A stretch of 64,000 nt of DNA from an uncultured SAR86 cluster bacterium (GTDB taxonomy: Bacteria > Pseudomonadota > Gammaproteobacteria > Magnimaribacterales > D2472): NCBI GenBank assembly GCA_905478035.1, contig CAJQGX010000001.1, positions 1-64,000 of the forward strand, read 5' to 3'. The notes beneath the pieces were generated by a model. It was not told the DNA's origin. It worked only from the letters and a program-made list of their open reading frames with translations, and did not search any database. Numbering within the stretch: the stretch's first letter is position 1; each line of letters opens with the position of its first letter. Position numbers and translations under genes: made by a program. This document shows, piece after piece, positions 43,194 through 52,063 of this stretch.

Positions 43194-44741
43194 TTGAGAC
43201 TAAAAATTAAAAAAACAGGTTCTTTTAAGAATTCTAAAAAGTACCTAAAACTTATTTCTAATGCATCTGTATATGATGTAGCACTTCGATCGCCCATTAC
43301 TTTTGCTCCAAATATTTCTTTTAAAGAAGGCAATCAGATATTTTTGAAAAGAGAAGATTTACAGCCCATTTTTTCTTTTAAAAACAGGGGTGCATATAAC
43401 AAAATTTTAAATTTAACTGATGCTCAAAAGAAGAGAGGGGTAATTGCAGCATCGGCAGGTAATCATGCACAAGGGGTTGCTAGCGCATGTAAAAAATTAA
43501 AAATTAAATGTATGATTGTCATGCCAATTACAACTCCTGAAATAAAGATAAAGGATGTAAAGAGATTCGGAGCAAAAATAATCCAGCATGGTGACAACGT
43601 TAACGCCGCATTAAAAGAAGCACTCTCTCTTGCAAAGAAAAATAAATTATCTTTTGTTCACCCCTTTGATGACCCGTTAACTATTGCTGGACAGGGAACT
43701 ATAGGCAAAGAGATTCTTGAAGATGACAATAACTTCGATGTTGTTTTTGTTCCTGTTGGAGGTGGGGGTATTTTAGCTGGAGTTTCTGCTTGGATATCAC
43801 AGAACAATAAGAAAACAAAAATTATTGGAGTCGAAGTTGAGGACTCTGCATGCCTTGCAGAGGCAGTTAAGGCTAACAAAAGAGTTACATTAAAAGAAGT
43901 GGGACTTTTTGCTGATGGAGTTGCCGTATCAACAGTTGGAAAGAATAATTTTGATGTTATCAAAGAGTGTGTTGATGAGGTCATAACAGTTAGTGTTGAT
44001 GAGGTTTGTACAGCCGTAAAAGATATCTTTGAAGACACAAGGGTTCTTTCTGAGCCTGCTGGGGCATTGGCGCTTGCTGGATTGAAAAAATATTCAAGGA
44101 AAGTAAAAAACAAGAAACTGATAGCCATAAGCTCAGGCGCTAATGTTAACTTCCAAAGACTTAATTTTATTGTTGAAAGATCAGAAATTGGAGAAAATAG
44201 AGAAAAGATACTAAGTATAAAAATTCCGGAGATACCTGGCAGTTTTCTAAAATTATCTCGAATGTTCGGAAGCTCTCAAGTTACAGAATTTAATTATAGG
44301 AAGTCTAGTTTGAAAGATGCATATGTTTTAGTTGGCGTAAGGACTAAAACTGAAAAATCGTTTGAAACACTTAAACTTAAATTAAAAAAAGCAGGATTTG
44401 CTTTTAGTGACTTTACTCGAAATGAAATATCTAATGATCATTTAAGACATATGGTTGGCGGGAGAAATAGTGATCTAGGGTCACAGAATAGCGAAAGAAT
44501 ATTTAGAGGAGAATTTCCAGAGAAGCCAGGGGCGCTATTAAATTTCCTTGAGAGATTTGGAAACAGATGGAATATTTCTTTGTTCCATTATAGAAATTTA
44601 GGGTCAGCCTTTGGAAAGATATTGATTGGCATTGAGGGCAAAGAAAAAGATAAGGCCAAACTAATAAAGCATTTAAATAAATCTGGAACTATTTTTACAG
44701 AAGAAACCTCTAATAAAGCTTATAAAGACTTCCTAAAATAA
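43194..44741 (+). CDS. ilvA: Threonine ammonia-lyase (biosynthetic)
   Basis: A 515-residue PLP enzyme deaminating threonine to 2-oxobutanoate, the first step of isoleucine synthesis. The PLP lysine is in QPIFSFKNRGAYNKI, the phosphate loop is PVGGGGILAG, and SAGNHAQGVA is intact. Two C-terminal ACT-like regulatory domains (about 330-415 and 425-505) indicate the biosynthetic, isoleucine-inhibited form. The frame opens at a TTG (43194), and no ATG occurs before the conserved VYDVALRSPI, so a non-ATG start is required. Its N-terminus has 16 basic-rich residues before the family core. Confidence 0.93.
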   Translation: MRLKIKKTGSFKNSKKYLKLISNASVYDVALRSPITFAPNISFKEGNQIFLKREDLQPIFSFKNRGAYNKILNLTDAQKKRGVIAASAGNHAQGVASACKKLKIKCMIVMPITTPEIKIKDVKRFGAKIIQHGDNVNAALKEALSLAKKNKLSFVHPFDDPLTIAGQGTIGKEILEDDNNFDVVFVPVGGGGILAGVSAWISQNNKKTKIIGVEVEDSACLAEAVKANKRVTLKEVGLFADGVAVSTVGKNNFDVIKECVDEVITVSVDEVCTAVKDIFEDTRVLSEPAGALALAGLKKYSRKVKNKKLIAISSGANVNFQRLNFIVERSEIGENREKILSIKIPEIPGSFLKLSRMFGSSQVTEFNYRKSSLKDAYVLVGVRTKTEKSFETLKLKLKKAGFAFSDFTRNEISNDHLRHMVGGRNSDLGSQNSERIFRGEFPEKPGALLNFLERFGNRWNISLFHYRNLGSAFGKILIGIEGKEKDKAKLIKHLNKSGTIFTEETSNKAYKDFLK

Positions 44742-44745
44742 AAGA

Positions 44746-47031
44746 TTAATACTTTAATCTAAATTTAATTGAAAAAAGCTCGTCACTAGGATTCTTCCAT
44801 GGCTCTCTGAATAGCTCGGATTGAGATCTATCATCTTCTTCATCATAAATACGCCCCCCTTTTGAATATACCAAAAATAGGTATGATAATGGCGCAAGCT
44901 CATATTTATATCTAATTTGAAATGAAGCTACTCCAGTATCAAACTCGTTAACTAAATTATTCCCTTTATAAAGGTAGCCATCAGAGTCTGAAAAAATACT
45001 AACAGGGTTCTCTGCTTTCAGAGCAACAAACTGACTTTTAAGTCTGATTTCATGCTTGTTATTTCTAAACCAATTAAGATCAAAGCTTAGAGTATCTTGT
45101 CTTGAATCATATGAAGCAAGGTTATTACTATCTTGCCATATTAGCCATTCGCTCTCTTTCCTTATTCTATATTGAGCATTAATCTTTAAATTATCACTTG
45201 GAAATATTGAGCCTGCTATTTTGTAAAACTTTCTGCTGTATCCATCTGATTCCCATCTATCATCTTTGCCTCCTTTGAAAAAACTAACTCTCCAGTCATA
45301 TGTCCAGAATGAATAGTTTTTAGCCTCAAAGTCTGCTGTGATTCCTAATCTTCTTTTTGATTTAATAAAAGGGTAGACTTGGTCCTTCCTGGTGATAGTA
45401 GTATTTTTTCCAGAAGATCTGAAATTAAAATCTAATTGAAATTTAGAATTATCTTTGAAACTAAATGAATTTTTTTGATCTAAGCCTATTGGGTTCGAGT
45501 TGCCTTCAGTATCAGCATCATAGTTTAGATCAATCCCATTATCTATTTGTTTTAATTTAGAGTCATTATGAAATTCATTAAGTTTTCTTCCACCCCCAAT
45601 ACCAAAATGAATCCAATCCCTTCTTTTTAAGTAACCAAAATCATTTAATTGAAAATCATCTTCAAAGTATAGGGCGCTACCGCTTATATAAGAAAGATTG
45701 CTTGGTAGATATGAGAATTGTGTTCTATATCCAATTGCGTTATTCCCATTTTTTTCTGATGTTAAAAAGTCAGTGTAAGTAATTAATTTTTTTGAATGAA
45801 CATTGACGTAGTCAATAACATTTACAGTTGATGATTCTCCTGTCATATCGTCCTCAACATTAGTTATCATATAGCCTAATGTCTTATCCCCAAACTTTGA
45901 TCTTGCTCGCAAAGCATAGTATTTTCTTCCAATTGAATAGTCTTCATCAGCTTCACTTGCAATAAAAACACCAAATTCATTGCTCTTATCTTTTTGGGTA
46001 AATCTCAATGCAAAATCAATATCAGAGAAGTTCTTTTTAGATGCTTCACATTCTTCTATATTGGTCTCGTCTGAACACATATAACTTGGGGCTGCGCCAA
46101 TTCTTCGAGTATTAATTACAGAGTATCTATCGTAATGGCTAATATCAAATAGCGACTGATTTTCATTAAAAAAAGCTCTTTTTTCAGAATAAAAGGTCTC
46201 TTGTGCAGAAAAATTAATAACCACATCGTCACTTTCGGCCTGACCAAAATCAGGGTTAATTGCTAAATTTAATTGTTGACCTTTGCCTGTGGTATAAAAA
46301 ATTTCAGCTCCGAAATCAGAATTTTCTTGTTCTGTTACTGAGTTTTTATTAGCAGATATATATGGAAAAAAAGTAAGCTTGGATTTTGTATAATTATTTA
46401 TTTCAAGACTATCTAACTCTTGGAAATAGTTATTTCTGGAAGCCATTGTTCCTGCACTGCTCGTCCATGATTGATTTTCTGCACTATAACGCAATGCAGC
46501 ATAATTAATTTTTCTTAGACCTCCTTCAGGCTGGGTCATCAATGTAATATCCCAAGGAAGAAAGAATTCAGAAACCCAATAACCATCATATTTTTGTGTT
46601 TTAGCAACCCAATCTCCATCCCAATCAGTTTTAAAATCTCCTGATTGAGTTTTTATAGCATCAAATAATGAGTCTCCAAGATTAATTGCAAAAATATATG
46701 CTTTATTAGCATCTCCATCAAAATCTATATTTATGGAGTTCTTATCACTAAGTGAATTTATCTCATCTCTAAGTGTTTTTCTTGAAAGCATAGATTCATT
46801 GTCTTGGAAGTTTTTAAATCCCACATAAATCCCATCTTCATTAGAAAAAATTAAAACAGTTGTATCAAGTTCAGACTTTTTAAGAGTAAAAGGAGAGGTC
46901 TCATAAAAATCTTTAATCTCAACTGCGCTATTCCATTGAGGCTCATCAAGAGAGCCATCAATATTCATTGAGCTTGCCCAGCTTACTGTTGGAATAAGAA
47001 GCAGAAGTAATGTTTTAAAAATTCTGTGCAT
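44746..47031 (-). CDS. DUF5916-type outer-membrane protein with CBM9-like domain
   Basis: A 761-residue exported protein. A signal peptide (about 1-19) is followed by a carbohydrate-binding-module-9-like domain (about 22-210; MNIDGSLDEPQWNSAVEIKD, IYVGFKN, WVSEFFLPW). The rest (about 215-761) consists of alternating amphipathic strands and ends in an aromatic residue (FRLKY), as expected for a beta-barrel. The conserved FGQAESDDVVINFSAQETFY and EKRAFFNENQSLFD mark the DUF5916 family. The substrate is unknown; family members occur near peptidases or polysaccharide genes, but none adjoins here. ilvA converges with a four-base gap. Confidence 0.78.
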   Translation of the reverse strand: MHRIFKTLLLLLIPTVSWASSMNIDGSLDEPQWNSAVEIKDFYETSPFTLKKSELDTTVLIFSNEDGIYVGFKNFQDNESMLSRKTLRDEINSLSDKNSINIDFDGDANKAYIFAINLGDSLFDAIKTQSGDFKTDWDGDWVAKTQKYDGYWVSEFFLPWDITLMTQPEGGLRKINYAALRYSAENQSWTSSAGTMASRNNYFQELDSLEINNYTKSKLTFFPYISANKNSVTEQENSDFGAEIFYTTGKGQQLNLAINPDFGQAESDDVVINFSAQETFYSEKRAFFNENQSLFDISHYDRYSVINTRRIGAAPSYMCSDETNIEECEASKKNFSDIDFALRFTQKDKSNEFGVFIASEADEDYSIGRKYYALRARSKFGDKTLGYMITNVEDDMTGESSTVNVIDYVNVHSKKLITYTDFLTSEKNGNNAIGYRTQFSYLPSNLSYISGSALYFEDDFQLNDFGYLKRRDWIHFGIGGGRKLNEFHNDSKLKQIDNGIDLNYDADTEGNSNPIGLDQKNSFSFKDNSKFQLDFNFRSSGKNTTITRKDQVYPFIKSKRRLGITADFEAKNYSFWTYDWRVSFFKGGKDDRWESDGYSRKFYKIAGSIFPSDNLKINAQYRIRKESEWLIWQDSNNLASYDSRQDTLSFDLNWFRNNKHEIRLKSQFVALKAENPVSIFSDSDGYLYKGNNLVNEFDTGVASFQIRYKYELAPLSYLFLVYSKGGRIYDEEDDRSQSELFREPWKNPSDELFSIKFRLKY

Positions 47032-47053
47032 AATCTTTTATTTTTTAACTAGT

Positions 47054-47632
47054 TTAGTCTATAAGATATGAAAACATCTCGTTATTTTCACTAAAAACGA
47101 GATTGTATTTAAGATCGTGCATCTCACCAAAATGCATTTCAAAAACCTGGTATTCAAATGCCAGTCCTACCAGCAACGGCTTAATTGACTGCTCATCAAA
47201 GGAACTGATAATTCTATCATAATATCCTGATCCATAACCCAGTCTGTATCCATTTGGATCGACTCCAACCATAGGAATAAACATTAAATCAATATTATTT
47301 ATATCAATGTAATCTGTATTATCAAGTTCTTTTATTCCGAATCTATTTATAGAAAATTTAGATTTATGACAAAGTAAATTAAAGGCCATATTAGTTTCAT
47401 CAAGCACTTTAGGCATATAAATATTCTTATGAAGATTTGTAAAAGTTTTTACTAAAATATTTGTATTAACTTCATTTCGGAAGGGAAAATACAAGGCAAT
47501 ATTATCAATATCTCTTGTATCAATTATTTCTAGAGCGTGCTTTTGAATTTGCAAACCGAGCTTATTCTTTGATTCGTTTGAGATGGATTGCCCCTGCTCA
47601 AAGAGTGATTTTCGTATTTTATTTTTCACCAT
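47054..47632 (-). CDS. fau: 5-formyltetrahydrofolate cyclo-ligase
   Basis: A 192-residue enzyme (YgfA/Fau) converting 5-formyl-THF to 5,10-methenyl-THF with ATP. The N-terminal basic segment NKIRKSLFEQG, ALYFPFRNEVNT and the C-terminal GYRLGYGSGYYDRII, which binds the phosphate, are present. The open frame extends to 47653, but that extension runs into the 6S RNA gene; the ATG at 47632 is the better start. In E. coli the same gene follows ssrS and is co-transcribed with it, as appears here. Confidence 0.93.
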   Translation of the reverse strand: MVKNKIRKSLFEQGQSISNESKNKLGLQIQKHALEIIDTRDIDNIALYFPFRNEVNTNILVKTFTNLHKNIYMPKVLDETNMAFNLLCHKSKFSINRFGIKELDNTDYIDINNIDLMFIPMVGVDPNGYRLGYGSGYYDRIISSFDEQSIKPLLVGLAFEYQVFEMHFGEMHDLKYNLVFSENNEMFSYLID

Positions 47633-47649
47633 AAATTGTGCCGAGGCTA

Positions 47650-47820
47650 ACAAACCAAATCACCGCCATGTGTTATACCTGAACCGAAGGGTCAGGTGGT
47701 GAATTTCATAACAAATCAGGCTTCCCTATAAAGGTACTGCGCAACAATGCTAGAGGAATATCACCTATTTAATTGTATCGGTTCAAATTTATTAACACAT
47801 TAGCGAATGAACCAGAATGC
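47650..47820 (-). ncRNA. ssrS: 6S RNA
   Basis: Minus strand, about 171 bases. Near its 5' end TTCGCTAATGTGTT can pair with AACACATGGCG near its 3' end, forming the closing stem. The 3' half has the 6S hairpin ACCTGACCCTTCGGTTCAGG and then GGCGGTGAT, equivalent to the E. coli GGTTCAAGG...GGCGGCATC region. Internal GAACCGATA and GGGAAGCCT correspond to E. coli GAGCCGATA and GAGAAGCCT at matching positions. It lies between zapA and fau, the expected site. 6S RNA mimics an open promoter and holds sigma-70 RNA polymerase. The 3' end is approximate. Confidence 0.88.
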
Positions 47821-47826
47821 TATTTG

Positions 47827-47854
47827 ATTATAAAATATATAGGTATTAAGTAAA
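47827..47854 (-). promoter_or_regulatory. Promoter of 6S RNA
   Basis: On the minus strand TTTACT (47854-47849, four of six) is separated by 16 bases from a perfect TATAAT (47832-47827). The predicted start, near 47820, agrees with the 5' end deduced from the 6S closing stem. Confidence 0.6.
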
Positions 47855-47863
47855 AGATTATTT

Positions 47864-48133
47864 TCAGAGAACAGATTCTATTTTTTCTATCAGTTTTTCA
47901 ATATCTTGATTGTTGGCAGATGACTGATTGTCATTACTGCTCGGCTTGTTGAGAAGCTTGCTGGCCATACTTAGGCCAGCTATAACAAGGGCATTGTTTT
48001 TATCATTAATTGAATCAAGCTCATCATTTAATAATTTTGCCGCATTCATGAGCTGATCTTTCTCTTCAGGAGGACATGCCAAAGTAAGGTCGCGACCAAA
48101 TATTCTTAATGATAAAGTTTCCATTTCTGACAT
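47864..48133 (-). CDS. zapA: Cell division protein ZapA
   Basis: An 89-residue FtsZ-ring stabiliser. The N-terminal globular part has the family LSLRIFGRDLTLACPPEEKD and LMNAAKLLNDEL, followed by a coiled-coil helix that forms the tetramer. ZapA crosslinks FtsZ filaments at the division site. Its ATG overlaps the stop of the preceding small coiled-coil gene (TAATG), and the 6S RNA gene follows. Confidence 0.93.
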   Translation of the reverse strand: MSEMETLSLRIFGRDLTLACPPEEKDQLMNAAKLLNDELDSINDKNNALVIAGLSMASKLLNKPSSNDNQSSANNQDIEKLIEKIESVL

Positions 48134-48303
48134 TATTTGTTCAATTTTTTTATTTGTTTATTTAGAAGGAGCTTGTCTTTTTTCCATTCTCTTTCTCGCT
48201 TTATGTAAGAATCTATAATTCCTTTCTGCTCGTCAAATCTCTTTATTAAAGTGTTAATTTTTTCTTCAAGTTTATCTATAGATGAATTATTGCTCTCTGA
48301 CAT
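48133..48303 (-). CDS. Small coiled-coil protein, ZapB-like (TIGR02449 type)
   Basis: A 56-residue charged helix with no hydrophobic membrane segment. Residues about 8-54 show heptad spacing (IDKLEEKINTLIKRF, IIDSYIKRE, LLLNKQIKKLNK), predicting one long coiled coil. A short coiled-coil gene upstream of zapA with the same overlap is usual in pseudomonads and relatives, where it is called a TIGR02449 or ZapB-like protein. Its TAA shares the zapA start (TAATG). A role in division with ZapA is inferred from position. Confidence 0.78.
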   Translation of the reverse strand: MSESNNSSIDKLEEKINTLIKRFDEQKGIIDSYIKREREWKKDKLLLNKQIKKLNK

Positions 48304-48367
48304 ATCATAAGTTTAATTGCACTAGAAAGAATTGGAAAGTTTCTTTAATAAAAGAGTAAAATACTGC

Positions 48368-49663
48368 ATGGAAAAAATAATGTATAAAAACAGAAGAAAT
48401 TCTTTAATAAACCACTTGCCAAAGAATTCGGCACTAATAATCCCTGGCGCAGATTTGCAGTATAGGAATGCAGACTCTTCATATAATTTAAGACAGGAAA
48501 GTAGTTTTTATTATTTTTCAGGGTTTTGTGAGCCTTCTTCTTTGATGGTCTTAGTCAATAATGGCAGTAGTATTGATTCTATAATCTTTGTTCCTGAAAA
48601 AGATAAACTCAAAGAAATTTGGGATGGTTATAGGGCAGGGCCAGAAGGTGCAGTTAAGGATTTTCTATTTGATCGAGCCTTTGAAAATCATAAATCTGAC
48701 AGTCTTGTTCCAGAAATTCTTCAAGGACTCGATAAAGTTTTTTACTCTATCGGAAAAAAAAGCGGCTTTGATCAGAAGGTTATCGACTGGACTTGTGCGG
48801 CAAATTCTAAAGATAGGCATAGCAGGTCAATAGATATAATAGATGGCTCTTCTTTGGTTGGTAATTTAAGACTTATAAAAGATGATCATGAGATTGAAAC
48901 AATGAAAAAAGCTTGCGATATATCAGCTCAGTCATTTATTGAAGTTATGAAATCAATAAAACCTGGAGATAATGAGCAAGAGATAGAAGCCTTATTTTTA
49001 TATGAGTTTGCAAAAAGAGGAGGTAGGTTTCCAGCCTATACACCAATAGTAGCAGGCGGAGAAGGGGCATGCGTTCTCCACTATATTGAAAATGATAAAA
49101 ATCTTAACAAGACAGACTTAATACTTGTAGACGCAGGCTGTGAATATAAAATGTATGCATCAGATATTACGCGAACATTCCCAGTAGGTGGAAAGTTTTC
49201 AGATGAACAATTGCAAATCTATAATGTTGTTCTTAAAGCAAACCTTGCAGCCATAGAAGCTGTTAAAACTGGAAATAATATAATGCAGCCACAAGTAATT
49301 TCAGAAAAGGTTATCACTGAAGGACTTATTGAGCTTGGAATTCTCTCAGGAGATCCGGAACAGCTTCATAAAGAAGGAGCTTTTAAAGATTTTTATATGC
49401 ATAAGGTTGGTCATTGGCTTGGTTTAGATGTTCATGACGTTGGGGACTATATGGAAGGCGATGATTTTATGAAATTCAAGCCAGGCATGGTTACAACAAT
49501 CGAGCCAGGAATTTATATAAGTAGCTCCATGGATGTTGAAGATAAGTGGAAGGGTATAGGCATTAGAATAGAAGATGATATTCTTGTAACAGAATCAGGG
49601 AATATTAACTTAACGGAAAAAGTTCCATCTAATCCTCAAGAAATAGAATCTTTAATGGCATAG
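48368..49663 (+). CDS. pepP: Xaa-Pro aminopeptidase
   Basis: A 431-residue dimanganese aminopeptidase P that removes N-terminal residues preceding proline. The N-terminal domain contains ADSSYNLRQESSFYYFSGF. The catalytic domain has the metal ligands in VDAGCEYKMYASDITRTFP (two Asp), HKVGHWLGLDVHDVG (His), TIEPGIYI (Glu) and GIRIEDDILVT (Glu). The frame opens at a TTG (48332), but the ATG at 48368 fits the family better (48380 is also possible). It is followed by ubiH after three bases, the conserved pepP-ubiH order. Confidence 0.94.
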   Translation: MEKIMYKNRRNSLINHLPKNSALIIPGADLQYRNADSSYNLRQESSFYYFSGFCEPSSLMVLVNNGSSIDSIIFVPEKDKLKEIWDGYRAGPEGAVKDFLFDRAFENHKSDSLVPEILQGLDKVFYSIGKKSGFDQKVIDWTCAANSKDRHSRSIDIIDGSSLVGNLRLIKDDHEIETMKKACDISAQSFIEVMKSIKPGDNEQEIEALFLYEFAKRGGRFPAYTPIVAGGEGACVLHYIENDKNLNKTDLILVDAGCEYKMYASDITRTFPVGGKFSDEQLQIYNVVLKANLAAIEAVKTGNNIMQPQVISEKVITEGLIELGILSGDPEQLHKEGAFKDFYMHKVGHWLGLDVHDVGDYMEGDDFMKFKPGMVTTIEPGIYISSSMDVEDKWKGIGIRIEDDILVTESGNINLTEKVPSNPQEIESLMA

Positions 49664-49666
49664 GTT

Positions 49667-50827
49667 ATGAATGTTCCAATTATTATTTCTGGTGGGGGGA
49701 TAATAGGCAATTATATTTCTCTAAGACTTCAAAGAAATAATATACATAATATTATTATTGAAAAATCAGATGGTTCTTTGCCCAAAGGCTCTGGAATCAG
49801 AACTGTCACACTTAATGAGAATTCCATACAGCTTCTAAAAGATGTAGGTATTTCTCCATCATTCTCGAAAGTAGAACATATAAATGTATTAGATGGAGAG
49901 GGCTCGGGTAAGATCCAATTTGCTGCAAGTGATATTAATGCCGGGAGTCTTTCTTACGTAATCTACTTTAATGAATTGCACTCTCTGACTTCAGAATTCT
50001 GTAGAGATAGAACTTATTTTAATAATGAGATAAATACCATACAGAATTTAAATACAGAGTCTGATCCTGAGGTCATCCTAAAAGATGATACGTTTATTAA
50101 AGCAAATGTTATTGCAGGATGTGATGGAAGAAATTCAAATGTTGCAAAAATCTCATCCCTTTCTAGTAAATCAGATGACTACTTTCAAACAGCAATTACT
50201 TTTATTGTTGAGGCTGATGAAAATAATAAGACCAAAGCCCATCAAGTTTTTTCTGAAAAGGGAATTTTTGCACTTATGCCGGCACCAGACTATCAAGGAA
50301 CATCTAATAGCTATACAGTTGTTTGGTCTATAAATAATAAAGATCTTAGAGGCAAAGAAATTTCAGAATATGTAACTGCTAATATTGCTTTTTTTGAATC
50401 AAAACTCTCCATACAATTGAGACCCATATCAGACATGCTAAGTTTTAGGTTAACCAATCATCATTTTGAAAACTATATCAATGGCTCTGTTGTTCTTCTT
50501 GGAGATGCAGCTCATTCAATTCATCCATTAGCAGGCCAGGGAATAAATTTAGGTTTTGCAGACGCGGATGTATTTTGTGAGGAAATTATCAATGCATATA
50601 AAAAAGGTATTTCGATTAATGAGAAATCAGTTCTTAAAAGGTATGAAATTAGAAGAAAGAGTATGAATTTATTAATGTTGAAGTCTATGGACTTTTTTGT
50701 TGATTTGTTTGGATCAGACAACCTTTACTTAAGACTATTTAGGAATTTTGGACTTTCTTTTGTAAATAAATCGAGATTTATTAAAACTTTCTTTATAAGA
50801 CAGGCTTCGGGAATAAATAAGATATAG
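49667..50827 (+). CDS. ubiH: UbiH-family FAD-dependent monooxygenase (ubiquinone hydroxylase)
   Basis: A 386-residue flavoprotein that hydroxylates the ubiquinone ring. The N-terminal FAD site is IISGGGIIGNYISLRL, a middle CDGRNSN motif corresponds to the family DG motif, and the second FAD site is LLGDAAHSIHPLAGQGINLG. The gene directly follows pepP, as ubiH does in E. coli. A second monooxygenase (UbiI/VisC) normally next in order is missing here, so the ring position this protein hydroxylates is uncertain. It ends one base from the convergent rpmB. Confidence 0.87.
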   Translation: MNVPIIISGGGIIGNYISLRLQRNNIHNIIIEKSDGSLPKGSGIRTVTLNENSIQLLKDVGISPSFSKVEHINVLDGEGSGKIQFAASDINAGSLSYVIYFNELHSLTSEFCRDRTYFNNEINTIQNLNTESDPEVILKDDTFIKANVIAGCDGRNSNVAKISSLSSKSDDYFQTAITFIVEADENNKTKAHQVFSEKGIFALMPAPDYQGTSNSYTVVWSINNKDLRGKEISEYVTANIAFFESKLSIQLRPISDMLSFRLTNHHFENYINGSVVLLGDAAHSIHPLAGQGINLGFADADVFCEEIINAYKKGISINEKSVLKRYEIRRKSMNLLMLKSMDFFVDLFGSDNLYLRLFRNFGLSFVNKSRFIKTFFIRQASGINKI

Positions 50828-50828
50828 A

Positions 50829-51065
50829 TTATATTTTTTGACCCTTAGCTCTAAGCTCTTTAAGAACTTCGCTTATACCTTTTTTATCTATAATTCTCAT
50901 GCCCTTCGCAGAAACTTTAAGGTTTACAAATCTATTTTCAGACTCAACCCAAAATTTGTGTGTGTGAAGGTTAGGAAAAAACTTTCTTTTAGTCCTATTT
51001 TTAGCGTGGGAAACATTGTTTCCAGACTGTGGTATCTTACCTGTTACTTGACATATTTTACTCAT
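50829..51065 (-). CDS. rpmB: Ribosomal protein bL28
   Basis: A 78-residue basic protein with the L28 opening [20 protein letters not shown] and the family's [13 protein letters not shown] and [12 protein letters not shown]-like segment ([14 protein letters not shown]). The length matches E. coli L28. The usual downstream rpmG (L33) is absent here; the gene converges with ubiH instead. Confidence 0.96.
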   Translation of the reverse strand: MSKICQVTGKIPQSGNNVSHAKNRTKRKFFPNLHTHKFWVESENRFVNLKVSAKGMRIIDKKGISEVLKELRAKGQKI

Positions 51066-51110
51066 AGAAACGCGATTTTATAGAACACTGGAGAACTTAG
51101 CAATACTATT

Positions 51111-51599
51111 GTGAAACAAATTTACTTATTAAGACATGCCAATTCAGATTGGAGTAGTTTAAATCAGCAAGATTTTGACAGGCCACTAACAAAAAAAGGG
51201 ATAGAAGAAGCAAGTAAGTTATCTAATTATTTTTATAATCAATCAATCATAGTTGATAAGGTGTTTTGTAGTTCCGCAGAAAGAACCAAGCAAACTTTCG
51301 ACCTATGCAGCGATGGACTTAAATATCCAATAAGTGAAGCAATCTATTTAGATAAACTTTACTTAGCAAAATCTGATGAAATAATTTCTTTAATTAAAAA
51401 ATTAAGCAATTCAACTTCATCAATTTTAATAATAGGCCATAACCCAGCAATGCTGGAGATTATTAATGCTCTTTCTGATAGTGAGTCAATTAACTATCCA
51501 ACATGCAGCTTGGCAGAAATTATTGTTGAAAGTTTATGGAAAGACTTATCTTTAAAAGAATGTAAGTTAAAATCTTTTACTAAACCCATGGAGCTCTAA
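51111..51599 (+). CDS. SixA-like histidine phosphatase
   Basis: A 162-residue phosphoglycerate-mutase-like histidine phosphatase. The catalytic RH motif is LLRHANSDWS (R8, H9), followed by DFDRPLTKKGIEEA, the FCSSAERTKQTFDL arginine loop and the second histidine in LIIGHNPAML. SixA in E. coli dephosphorylates phosphohistidine in the nitrogen phosphotransferase system; no phosphotransferase genes are in view. It starts at a GTG, since no other start retains the catalytic Arg-His. A 45-base divergent gap separates it from rpmB. Confidence 0.87.
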   Translation: MKQIYLLRHANSDWSSLNQQDFDRPLTKKGIEEASKLSNYFYNQSIIVDKVFCSSAERTKQTFDLCSDGLKYPISEAIYLDKLYLAKSDEIISLIKKLSNSTSSILIIGHNPAMLEIINALSDSESINYPTCSLAEIIVESLWKDLSLKECKLKSFTKPMEL

Positions 51600-51602
51600 A
51601 AA

Positions 51603-52058
51603 TTGAAAAATATAAAAATTAAGATTATTAATCCTTTAATGGGATCCTCAATTCCTTTGCCTGAATATGAAACAGCGGGTTCAGCAGGACTAGACCTCAG
51701 AGCTTGTCTTGACACTAAATTGAATCTTGAGGCTGGTATGTCAAAATTAATTCCTATAGGTTTTGCTATGCACCTAGATGACCCAGAACTTGCTGCAATG
51801 GTGATACCTAGATCAGGGTTAGGATCAAAACATGGCATAGTTCTTGGTAATCTTGTTGGACTTATAGATTCAGACTATCAGGGGGAGCTAATGGTTCCAG
51901 CATGGAATAGATCAGAACAAGATTTTCAAATTAATCCTGGAGATAGAATTGCACAAATGATAATAGTGCCAGTAGTTCAGGCAAGTTTTGAAATAGTAGA
52001 CAACTTCACTGAAACACAGCGAGGAACAAAAGGCTTTGGAAGTTCTGGTATAAATTGA
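51603..52058 (+). CDS. dut: dUTP diphosphatase
   Basis: A 151-residue trimeric dUTPase that hydrolyses dUTP to dUMP, protecting DNA from uracil. Motif 1 is [11 protein letters not shown], motif 2 [12 protein letters not shown], motif 3 [13 protein letters not shown], motif 4 [12 protein letters not shown], and motif 5 GTKGFGSSG with the C-terminal swing loop. The frame starts at a TTG three bases after the sixA-like stop. The next ATG ([12 protein letters not shown]) would remove the first strand, so the TTG start is preferred. Confidence 0.95.
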   Translation: MKNIKIKIINPLMGSSIPLPEYETAGSAGLDLRACLDTKLNLEAGMSKLIPIGFAMHLDDPELAAMVIPRSGLGSKHGIVLGNLVGLIDSDYQGELMVPAWNRSEQDFQINPGDRIAQMIIVPVVQASFEIVDNFTETQRGTKGFGSSGIN

Positions 52059-52063
52059 TTAAT

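Noticed and set aside
43658-44128. Long minus-strand frame (156 codons) inside ilvA
   Set aside because: It is antisense to the conserved PLP-binding core of ilvA and has the low-complexity Ser/Thr/Pro composition typical of a shadow frame.
47633-47653. Upstream start of fau at 47653
   Set aside because: It would add seven residues encoded inside the 3' end of the 6S RNA gene; the ATG at 47632 matches the family start better.
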